Source: an uncultured Lachnospiraceae bacterium (lineage in GTDB: Bacteria; Bacillota; Clostridia; Lachnospirales; Lachnospiraceae). From it: a stretch of 22,457 bases of DNA. Under the pieces are notes generated by a model, which saw nothing but the letters and a program-made list of their open reading frames with translations, ran no database searches and was not told the origin of the DNA. Made by a program: the position numbers and the translations under genes. The DNA lies in NCBI GenBank assembly GCA_948438565.1, contig CAOJLW010000005.1, forward strand, positions 1 through 22,457, written 5' to 3'. Positions 16,201 through 22,457 of the stretch are shown here, piece after piece (position 1 is the first letter of the stretch; the number at the start of each line of letters is the position of its first letter).

Positions 16201-19200
16201 TGGGCGAGTTTGGTATGTGGATGCAGGTTCCGGGCGAATATGAAAATATGACCTGGTACGGCAGAGGGCCAAGCGAAACCTACTGGAACCGGAAAGCCGG
16301 AAATATGGCGGGAATCTGGAACGGCAGCGTTACGGATCAGTTTGTGCCGTATGTCAGAATTCAGGAAAACGGCAATAAGACGGATGTGCGCTGGCTGGCC
16401 TTACAAAATCAGGAAGGCGACGGCTTATTGGCCAGCATGGTTTATGGAGACGGGTATACGGGCGATATGCTGGAAGCGGTTGCATTGCACTATACGCCGG
16501 GCGAGCTTTCCACACATCAGTCCGGTAACTGGTATCCATATCAGGCCAAGGCGACGCAAGACGTAAACTTACGCCTGCTTTTGCATCAAAAAGGCGTGGG
16601 GAATGTAACATGGGCTACGGAGCCTGTCAGCGCGGTGATCAATAAGACAGATTCCAAATTGCTGGAATACGCTTATATGCTGATGCCGCTGTCAAAAGAT
16701 GAGGATCCGATGGAGAAATCCAAAGTGGTGATGGGAGAGCTCCCGGAAATCCCGTCCATTACGTCGATCCAGTTTGACGATAAGGTTTTGACGGATTTTG
16801 ATCCGACTCAGATGGAATATACGGTCGTGCTGCCGTCCGGTTACACGGGTATCCCGGAAGTGTCTGCGACAGGGCCGTCCACACTTGAGATTCAATGTAA
16901 ACAGGCGGAGGCAATCCCCGGCACGGCGACTGTGACAGCCGCATATACCTCTCCTGATACGGGGATGGTAACGGAAGTGGAATATAAAGTGATCTTTGAT
17001 CCTGGAACCAGTGAAATCGAACGTCCGTTGAGCAATCTTGTAACAGTTCCGTCTATGGCAGAATTAGTGCCGACGATTCATCCGGGCGGCAGACTGTTAT
17101 TTGCATATTCCGGATATCACGGAATTTATCAGAATATGTCAGAAAAAGGCGGCTTGATCACTACGGGTCCGGGTGCGGCACAGACAACCTATGAAACCGG
17201 TTTTGCCGGAAATGCGGAGCAGATTTTGGACATTGATATTTCTTCACTGGATGCCAAGACATTTTCAGGCGTAGGCGGCATTGACTGGGCTTTAAAACCG
17301 AATAATGGCACCTCTTCGATTATATTTGAGGTATGGGCGCATAAAGACGTCAGTGTCTTAACAGAGGATTATTATAAAAATCCGGAAAATATCAACAATG
17401 ATAAAAATGGCAATGGCTCTGCGGACTGGACGGCGTCCGGTTGGACGAAAATTGCAGCGTCCGCATTGATTACCGGAAATGCAAAAGAACCCAAACATAT
17501 TTTTGACGGGATACCGATGACGTATGAGGATGGGGAAACGGTAAAGTCCTATGAAGCCATCCGTCTTGTGATGAATGCGAACGGCAGCAACGGCCACGAT
17601 CAGGGCGTATGGGGAGATCCCAGGATAAAATGCGTCACAGAAGAATGGCCTGGCAGCGGTTTTGAAGATCAAAAAGAAGATACTATAGAAATAAAAGTAA
17701 ACGGCGTCCCTTTGGAAAATTTTGATCCGTCTGTTAAAGAATATGATGTGAAATTGAGCTACGGCATGGGACTGCCGACAGTAACGGCGTTTGTACGCGA
17801 CCAGGGCGGGGTTGTACCGGTAAAAATTTCAGAAATTACACAGACGCCGGGCGATGTTACCCTGTCTTATGACAATGGGACGCCGACCGAATATACGATT
17901 CATTTTACAAAAGATGCGGCAATCGAAGGAGAGACAGTATACTTATCGGATGCAATTGAGATTCCGGAGATGACGGGACCGGCTTTTGCCAGGAACGGAA
18001 ATCTGCTGTATGCATATTCCGGCGCTGGAGCTATTTATCAGGATAGGAGCGAGGGGAACGGAACCGATACGTCGTTAAAGCTTAGCGATGGTGAAACGAC
18101 AACCGCTTATGATCATGGTTTTGCCGGAAAAGCGCAGCAAATAATCGATATTGATATTTCCAGCCAGAAAGCAGGAATTTTCCGTGCCAAAGCAGGTATT
18201 GACGCGGTTATGAAGCCTGTCGGAAACACGCAGGGCGAACAGGCGCCCACCGTTCAGTTTGAGGTATGGGGGCATAAACATATTGGCCGTTTGGATTACG
18301 GCAATTTGGAACTGACTCCGGACGGAAACGGTCAGGAAAGCTTTGAGAAAGATGGCTGGGTGAAGCTGGCCGTATCTCCGATTATGTCCAATGGGGATTA
18401 CGATGGAGAGTTAACGGTACAAAACGGCGCCTATACGTTCCATGTCAACCTGACGTATCTGGATGGATTGGAAAGCAAGAGCTATGAGGCGATTCGCCTG
18501 GTGATGAATCCGATTGACGGCAGCAATGTAAACGATCAGGGCGTTTGGGCGGACGCCAGGGTGGATTTCATAGAGGAAAAGACGCCGCTTATGGCGATGC
18601 CAAAGCTGGATGATACGAAAATAGAAGCAGATGAAAACGGCGTTGGCCTTCCGATTTTGCTGTCCGGAATTGATACAAGCGTGGATTGCAAATTTGATAT
18701 TATTTTTGCAGCATACGATCAAGACGGGCGTATGGTCGGCTATACCAAAGAGAATTTCAACGCCAAAGACACCGGAGCCAATATTGATGAGACGATACGC
18801 GTCAATTATGATGTGGCAGCCGCGCAAGACGCAAAACTATCCTTTATGATATGGATGGATGATGAAACGGCGGCGCCTGTATTCGGCGCGTTTACCGGAA
18901 CCCAGGAAGGCGGTTTTACAGCCGAAAACTTAGCTTATGTCAATGCGATAGCGCAAAATCCAAAAGCTTCTTTGACGGTAGAGGAACAGAAGGATACCGT
19001 GACGGTAACAGGCAGTGGTTTTGAACCAAACAGTACGCTGACGCTTTATGCGGTTTACGAACCATATGACGCGAAGGGCCCTGCTTCTGCCGGCGAGCCA
19101 GATTGCGTGGCGCAGGCTATTTGCGACGCTGCCGGTACATTCCGCTATACGTTCCTGTCCAATTATGATTTGGAGGGCAATTCAAAAGTGGAAGTGACGA

Positions 19201-22200
19201 TTGGCGGCCAGGGATTGTCGTCAACGGTAAAAGCAGTAAACGAAGATGCAGGGGCACAGTCTAAGATTGCCGTAACGAATGTTGCCGGAGAGGCGCAGGT
19301 AGAAGCGCGGGAGATCGATCTGTCAACGGTAAACGGATTATTTACGTTGGATCCCAATGCAGGCGCGCCGCGTTATAGCATTGTAGCGGGTGGCACTGGC
19401 GTCGCATCGTTGGGCGAGGACAATCAAACGCTGACCGTTGCCAAATCCGGAACGATTCGGATTGCTATGGTGACAGCGCCAACCGCAACGCACGCATCCG
19501 GGGCGAGGGTGATCGCCACCTTAACCGTTGCGATTCCAAAAGCGGATTTGACGGCGTTAAATGCAGCCATTGCGCTGGCGGAGTCGAAAGAGGAAGCGGC
19601 TTATACGCCGGAAAGCTGGGCGGCTTTACAAACGGCTTTGGCAGCGGCAATAAAATTGGCCGCTCAGGAAGATATTATGCAGGAGCAGGCGGATCAGGCA
19701 GCCGCAGATCTCAATGCTGCGATCAAGGCATTGGCGCCTTCCGGCCCGCCAAAGTGGAAACCTTTCTATTATCTGACAGCGCAGGTGGACGAAGCCGCTG
19801 GCGTGTATGGAACAGATATGCCAGAGTCAGAGGAATATGGCTTGCTTTATCTGGATATCGCCAAATCCAGCTCGGCATGGGGAGGCTTCCATGTCAATGA
19901 ATATGACGGCGGAGCCCAGACAATGGGGCCGGAAGCGAAAATCAGTATGAAGGTAGACGGGGAACAAAAGGTATTTGACCAGGGCTTAAGCGGCAATGCG
20001 AAGGCAACGATGGTCTTTGATCTAAGCGGCGTCAAAGCAGGTCGTTTTGAAGGCTATGTGGGAATCGATTATGTAAAAGTGAATAAGACGGGAAAAGACG
20101 GCGTCAGGTATTATTTCTACAAAGACAGCTTCAACCAAGATAATTTACAGGAAAATCTGCTTGCGGACAGCGGAGTAATCAAACAGCCGGATAATGCGGT
20201 ATTTATGACGGTGGATTTGACAGATGTACAGAAATTGATTATCTATGCCGACGACAACGGTTCGCAGAACGACGACTGTATCGATATCGCAGACGCCAAA
20301 ATTTATGTCAAAGCGGAGAAAGCCGATTTAGACGACGCCATTGCCCTTGCAGAGTCCAAGGAGGAAGCTGCCTATACGCCGGAGAGCTGGGCGGATCTAC
20401 AGTCTGCTCTGGCAGCGGCAAGGGAAGCGGCGGAAAAAGAATATGCGACGCAGGATGAAGTGAATCAGGCGGCGGCGGCATTGCAGGAAGCGATCGAGGC
20501 TTTGGTAGAGAAAGGTCCGGCGCAGGAAAAAGCATTCTATTATCTGACTGCAAAAGTAGACGAAGCCGCTGGCGTATATGGAACGGATATGCCAGAGTCA
20601 GAGGAATATGGCTTGCTTTATCTGGATATCGCCAAATCCAGCTCGGCATGGGGAGGCTTCCATGTCAATGAATATGACGGCGGAGCCCAGACAATGGGGC
20701 CGGAAGCGAAAATCAGTATGAAGGTAGACGGGGAACAAAAGGTATTTGACCAGGGCTTAAGCGGCAATGCGAAGGCAACGATGGTCTTTGATCTAAGCGG
20801 CGTCAAAGCAGGTCGTTTTGAAGGCTATGTGGGAATCGATTATGTAAAAGTGAATAAGACGGGAAAAGACGGCGTCAGGTATTATTTCTACAAAGACAGC
20901 TTCAACCAAGATAATTTACAGGAAAATCTGCTTGCGGACAGCGGAGTAATCAAACAGCCGGATAATGCGGTATTTATGACGGTGGATTTGACAGATGTAC
21001 AGAAATTGATTATCTATGCCGACGACAACGGTTCGCAGAACGACGACTGTATCGATATCGCAGACGCCAGGGTCTATACGTATGTAGAACCGACGCTGGA
21101 GGAGCTGTTGAAAAAAATAAAGGATGCCGAGGATGCAGCCAAAAAAGCGCAGGAAACAGCCAATGCATTACAGGAGCTGGCCGGACAGGCGAAGGACGAC
21201 GCAAAAACAGCTCAGGATGCTGCGGATGCGGCCGATAGAAAGGCGCAAGAGGCAAAAGATGATCTGGTGAAAGCGCAAAAAGCGGCGCAGGATGCTCACG
21301 ATGCAGCCGACAAGGCGCAGCGCGAGTTGGACGCTTTAAAAGGCACGGATGGAGAGATTGCGCAGGCCGCCACAAAAGCGCAGGAAGCGAAAGATGCGGC
21401 TGATACTGCCTCAAACCAGGCGCTAACCGCTCAGACTGCAGCTGATAAGGCGATGGAAAAGGCTCTGGAAGCCGCCGGAACAGCGCAGACCGCTTTAGAG
21501 AAAGCAAACGAGATAAAAAATGAGGCGGCGCAGGCGGTTATCGGTGCAGATGCGGCTAAACAGGGAGCTGAGCGTGCACGGGACGCAGCGGAAGAATTTA
21601 AACAAGACGCGGAGAAGGCGGCAAGGCAGGTCGCGCAAGCTTATCAGGACGTACTGGACGCTCAGAGAAACGTCAATGGGGCTCTGGAAGCCGCCGTCAA
21701 GGCCAAAGACGAATCCGAGTCCGCCAGAAAAGCGGCGCTTTTATATGCCGGCGACGCGGAGAAGTATAAAAATGACGCGCAATTGGCTGCAAACGGCGCA
21801 CAGGAAGCCTTCCGTCAGGCAGACGACGCCTTAAAGCAAACTGTGGCGGCCAAAGAGGAAGCTATAGCAGCGCAAAAACGCGCCGAAGCCGCCAGGGACG
21901 AGGCGATCGCAGCAGCCAAGAAAGCGGAAGAAGAAGGCATAAAGAAGAAAGCGGAAGCAGAGCAGCTAATGAAGGATATGAAGAGCTTGGCCAAACGGAC
22001 AAGGTTTAAAGTAAAGAAGTCCGCTATATGGTCTTTAAAGAGCGTTAAAAAATCGCAGGTGAAGCTGATCTTTAAGAAAATTCCGATAGCAGACGGATAT
22101 GAAATCCAGTATGCTTCGAATTCTAAGCTGAAAAACGCAAAGATTATGCGGGTAAAGAAAGCGAGAGCAGTTACCTATGACGAGAAAGACGGATTGACAG

Positions 22201-22322
22201 TCAACATCAAAAAATTGGGGAGCAAAAAGAAATATTATTTCCGTATGCGCGCCTACAGAGTTGTGGACGGCAAGAAAGTCTATACGGCGTTCAGTAAAAA
22301 GAAATCGATCAAAGTGAAATAA
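13296..22322 (+). CDS. Giant secreted GH2 beta-galactosidase with NPCBM, FIVAR, coiled-coil and Fn3-like modules
   Basis: A 3008-residue exoenzyme predicted to remove terminal beta-galactose from host glycans. ATG 13296 follows AAAGGAG and begins a signal peptide (MKRTTKRFALLLLL..., cut near residue 33); ATG 13215 lacks both. By residue: GH2 sugar-binding domain 42-240, Ig-like domain to 390, TIM barrel 395-690, domain 4, and LacZ-type small-chain domain 845-1150. Acid/base E533 (LGNEAG), nucleophile E602 (MMEYQHSMGN) and LacZ metal-site equivalents E472/H474 (NVESH) are present. Two units of Ig-like plus NPCBM-like module (1155-1452, 1462-1762) follow, then sandwich domains to 2080, and FIVAR (2083-2149, 2343-2408) alternating with two NPCBM modules, identical over residues 2174-2335 and 2431-2592. 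Then come an alanine-rich coiled coil (2599-2899) and a basic Fn3-like end (2903-3008). There is no LPXTG motif. Specificity among beta-galactosides is not readable from sequence. Confidence 0.9.
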   Translation: MKRTTKRFALLLLLFAAIGVIGAKTAVSANAATVTGEEWTTPEAVRVNQTEARAAMIPFNDLESAKNNPTLHLGKNSPNYIDLNGTWKFYWVSKPADKPDIAGVTSIPENYFDITVPSSWQTNMQYAGWKGDEIDWPIYNNQDYPWETSGNGVNKQARGDGSAAPKAYNPVGTYMRTVTIDENDIGSRFIITFNGVEAGFYLYVNGQAVGYDEDSFTTAEFDITDYLHAGENLIAAQVYHYTTGSYIENQDMIYYAGIHRDVYMTKQPKVSLYDYNVETTFENHNYNQANLELKVDVANTTDAAAARKVCAYLYDAAGNPVASVNGLEQRVSPAAGGKETAVFTASVANPKLWSAELPNLYTLVMALYDNDGNLLQTVGKRIGFREFYIEGDAGQSEMRINGQNIEFYGVCRGEADPAGGHHIPYETIVKDVQNAKQLNINAIRTSHFPPDPHLIELADEYGLYIMDEVNVESHNARAMGIPADAKYESSGSGDKVFPGNDRRYQNAMVDRMTSLVMRDKNNASVLIYSLGNEAGSDKTDRLAPDPQEGNFNRMIDVIKALDGEKLIHYQGWVANQRVDMEGTMYPAHNKLNPGAKPFIMMEYQHSMGNTGGDFEKYTDVFEASPRFQGGFIWDYVDQSAYTPQAGKSGPGLTKDDLFFGFDHSWKQGSDDYNFCVNGFIFPDRTWSPQAYEIKYYYQDLKFAQTAAQAAENKFTVKNFNRFKNANYYDLTWSVLENGNVLQTGTFTDEEADLLPPQGSIGAASVKELTVPFTVTKPKAGEEYILQIDYKLKEDLVYAEQGYVQGSEQFIMDIETEEKLVELATLPELTTANEEKTVTITGATKDGKAFTVAFDKETGLMSVYQVDGKDLISKAPVGSFFRPEPDQNAAINGTGWRTGGEAYDKWYGQGENMKDVTVRVTSVIPQATTIHINAKLQNDSIYATEYTVYGNGAVMVKAKLTPSESAPSQLGEFGMWMQVPGEYENMTWYGRGPSETYWNRKAGNMAGIWNGSVTDQFVPYVRIQENGNKTDVRWLALQNQEGDGLLASMVYGDGYTGDMLEAVALHYTPGELSTHQSGNWYPYQAKATQDVNLRLLLHQKGVGNVTWATEPVSAVINKTDSKLLEYAYMLMPLSKDEDPMEKSKVVMGELPEIPSITSIQFDDKVLTDFDPTQMEYTVVLPSGYTGIPEVSATGPSTLEIQCKQAEAIPGTATVTAAYTSPDTGMVTEVEYKVIFDPGTSEIERPLSNLVTVPSMAELVPTIHPGGRLLFAYSGYHGIYQNMSEKGGLITTGPGAAQTTYETGFAGNAEQILDIDISSLDAKTFSGVGGIDWALKPNNGTSSIIFEVWAHKDVSVLTEDYYKNPENINNDKNGNGSADWTASGWTKIAASALITGNAKEPKHIFDGIPMTYEDGETVKSYEAIRLVMNANGSNGHDQGVWGDPRIKCVTEEWPGSGFEDQKEDTIEIKVNGVPLENFDPSVKEYDVKLSYGMGLPTVTAFVRDQGGVVPVKISEITQTPGDVTLSYDNGTPTEYTIHFTKDAAIEGETVYLSDAIEIPEMTGPAFARNGNLLYAYSGAGAIYQDRSEGNGTDTSLKLSDGETTTAYDHGFAGKAQQIIDIDISSQKAGIFRAKAGIDAVMKPVGNTQGEQAPTVQFEVWGHKHIGRLDYGNLELTPDGNGQESFEKDGWVKLAVSPIMSNGDYDGELTVQNGAYTFHVNLTYLDGLESKSYEAIRLVMNPIDGSNVNDQGVWADARVDFIEEKTPLMAMPKLDDTKIEADENGVGLPILLSGIDTSVDCKFDIIFAAYDQDGRMVGYTKENFNAKDTGANIDETIRVNYDVAAAQDAKLSFMIWMDDETAAPVFGAFTGTQEGGFTAENLAYVNAIAQNPKASLTVEEQKDTVTVTGSGFEPNSTLTLYAVYEPYDAKGPASAGEPDCVAQAICDAAGTFRYTFLSNYDLEGNSKVEVTIGGQGLSSTVKAVNEDAGAQSKIAVTNVAGEAQVEAREIDLSTVNGLFTLDPNAGAPRYSIVAGGTGVASLGEDNQTLTVAKSGTIRIAMVTAPTATHASGARVIATLTVAIPKADLTALNAAIALAESKEEAAYTPESWAALQTALAAAIKLAAQEDIMQEQADQAAADLNAAIKALAPSGPPKWKPFYYLTAQVDEAAGVYGTDMPESEEYGLLYLDIAKSSSAWGGFHVNEYDGGAQTMGPEAKISMKVDGEQKVFDQGLSGNAKATMVFDLSGVKAGRFEGYVGIDYVKVNKTGKDGVRYYFYKDSFNQDNLQENLLADSGVIKQPDNAVFMTVDLTDVQKLIIYADDNGSQNDDCIDIADAKIYVKAEKADLDDAIALAESKEEAAYTPESWADLQSALAAAREAAEKEYATQDEVNQAAAALQEAIEALVEKGPAQEKAFYYLTAKVDEAAGVYGTDMPESEEYGLLYLDIAKSSSAWGGFHVNEYDGGAQTMGPEAKISMKVDGEQKVFDQGLSGNAKATMVFDLSGVKAGRFEGYVGIDYVKVNKTGKDGVRYYFYKDSFNQDNLQENLLADSGVIKQPDNAVFMTVDLTDVQKLIIYADDNGSQNDDCIDIADARVYTYVEPTLEELLKKIKDAEDAAKKAQETANALQELAGQAKDDAKTAQDAADAADRKAQEAKDDLVKAQKAAQDAHDAADKAQRELDALKGTDGEIAQAATKAQEAKDAADTASNQALTAQTAADKAMEKALEAAGTAQTALEKANEIKNEAAQAVIGADAAKQGAERARDAAEEFKQDAEKAARQVAQAYQDVLDAQRNVNGALEAAVKAKDESESARKAALLYAGDAEKYKNDAQLAANGAQEAFRQADDALKQTVAAKEEAIAAQKRAEAARDEAIAAAKKAEEEGIKKKAEAEQLMKDMKSLAKRTRFKVKKSAIWSLKSVKKSQVKLIFKKIPIADGYEIQYASNSKLKNAKIMRVKKARAVTYDEKDGLTVNIKKLGSKKKYYFRMRAYRVVDGKKVYTAFSKKKSIKVK
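19815..20298 (+). repeat. 484-bp perfect direct repeat, copy 1 (NPCBM module)
   Basis: This segment is identical base for base to 20586-21069, with an offset of 771 bp (257 codons, in frame). It covers most of the third NPCBM module, including GFHVNEYDGG and YVGIDYVKV. The DNA just outside is only similar: two differences in about 30 bases upstream, then clear divergence. Confidence 0.95.
20586..21069 (+). repeat. 484-bp perfect direct repeat, copy 2 (NPCBM module)
   Basis: Second copy of 19815-20298, with no differences found on line-by-line comparison. The FIVAR domain before each copy (19542-19740 and 20322-20517) is clearly related but has many synonymous and some amino-acid differences. 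The NPCBM copies were therefore made identical more recently than the FIVAR-NPCBM unit was duplicated. Confidence 0.95.
21090..21990 (+). other. Alanine-rich coiled-coil stalk within the GH2 protein
   Basis: About 300 residues of the GH2 protein have near-continuous A..A..A heptad or hendecad spacing with Lys, Glu, Asp and Gln between (for example AEDAAKKAQETANALQE). There is no proline, and glycine is rare. This predicts a long alpha-helical rod, like the stalks of Gram-positive surface proteins. It lies between the last NPCBM module and the basic C-terminal Fn3-like module, so it could hold the enzyme away from, or against, the cell wall. Confidence 0.8.
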
Positions 22323-22328
22323 CAGTAC

Positions 22329-22363
22329 AAAAAACGCTGTCGCGGTTGCGGCAGCGTTTTTTT
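22329..22363. terminator. Bidirectional terminator between convergent genes
   Basis: ACGCTGTCGC (22334-22343) pairs with GCGGCAGCGT (22348-22357), with one G-U pair, around a GGTT loop. Ts run from 22357 to 22363 on the + strand, and six As (22329-22334) give a U run on the - strand. It would serve both the GH2 gene and the gene on the opposite strand. Confidence 0.85.
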
Positions 22364-22377
22364 GGCGGTTTTGACGA

Positions 22378-22457
22378 CTAAGCAGCCGTGTATTGTTCGA
22401 CAAGCTTTAAAAAGACGTCGCGGTTTTCTTGGATCCAATCCTCATAGGACATGGCTG
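22378..22457 (-). CDS. 3' end of a convergent gene of unknown function (partial)
   Basis: Read on the - strand, the frame from the window edge gives ...AMSYEDWIQENRDVFLKLVEQ followed by YTAA and ends at TAG (22380-22378), 15 bases from the bidirectional terminator. The residue mix (amphipathic helix, acidic and aromatic residues) is protein-like, and the terminator position supports a real gene end. The Met at 22452 could be internal. Only about 26 codons are visible and I cannot name a family. Confidence 0.5.
   Translation of the reverse strand, partial: AMSYEDWIQENRDVFLKLVEQYTAA

Noticed and set aside
19847..20806. Two identical 62-residue antisense frames (19847-20035 and 20618-20806).
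   Set aside because: They are identical only because they lie opposite the 484-bp repeat. They have no start signals of their own.
22003..22319. Sortase (LPXTG) anchor at the C-terminus of the GH2 protein.
   Set aside because: There is no LPXTG-like motif or hydrophobic tail. The chain ends in a lysine-rich Fn3-like module.

Overview
The window looks like part of the chromosome of a gut-dwelling clostridium, most likely a Lachnospiraceae member. The reasons are the moderate G+C content, strong AGGAGG-type ribosome binding sites, and very large multidomain secreted glycosidases carrying FIVAR repeats, NPCBM modules, BspA-type leucine-rich repeats and lysine-rich C-terminal modules. The family assignment is an inference; no rRNA or other marker gene is present.

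Layout. (1) 144-7367: a secreted GH101 endo-alpha-N-acetylgalactosaminidase, whose reading frame is interrupted by an in-frame TGA at 5604-5606. The catalytic half is intact. The end of an F5/8 C-type module, five FIVAR repeats and an LRR/lysine-rich tail continue in the same frame after the stop. (2) 7550-12784: a TetR-type regulator, then a 12-TM MMPL/RND exporter, then an overlapping gene for a membrane-anchored xxxLxxG heptad-repeat protein. (3) 12785-13295: an intergenic region with a three-tier hairpin terminator and a promoter surrounded by repeats that look like operators. (4) 13296-22322: a 3008-residue secreted GH2 beta-galactosidase with four NPCBM or NPCBM-like modules, two FIVAR domains, about 300 residues of alanine-rich coiled coil and a basic Fn3-like tail. 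Two of its NPCBM modules are identical over 484 bp of DNA. (5) 22378-22457: the 3' end of a convergent gene of unknown function.

How the genes may work together. GH101 enzymes release Gal-beta-1,3-GalNAc (core 1) from serine/threonine O-glycans, and GH2 beta-galactosidases remove terminal beta-galactose. The two exoenzymes are therefore a plausible pair for mucin or glycoprotein foraging. The TetR-MMPL-heptad-protein block looks like a self-contained, self-regulated export module; nothing in the sequence proves a link to glycan use. Apart from the last partial gene everything reads on the + strand, and terminators separate the blocks.

No tRNA, rRNA, CRISPR array, insertion sequence or phage gene was seen.
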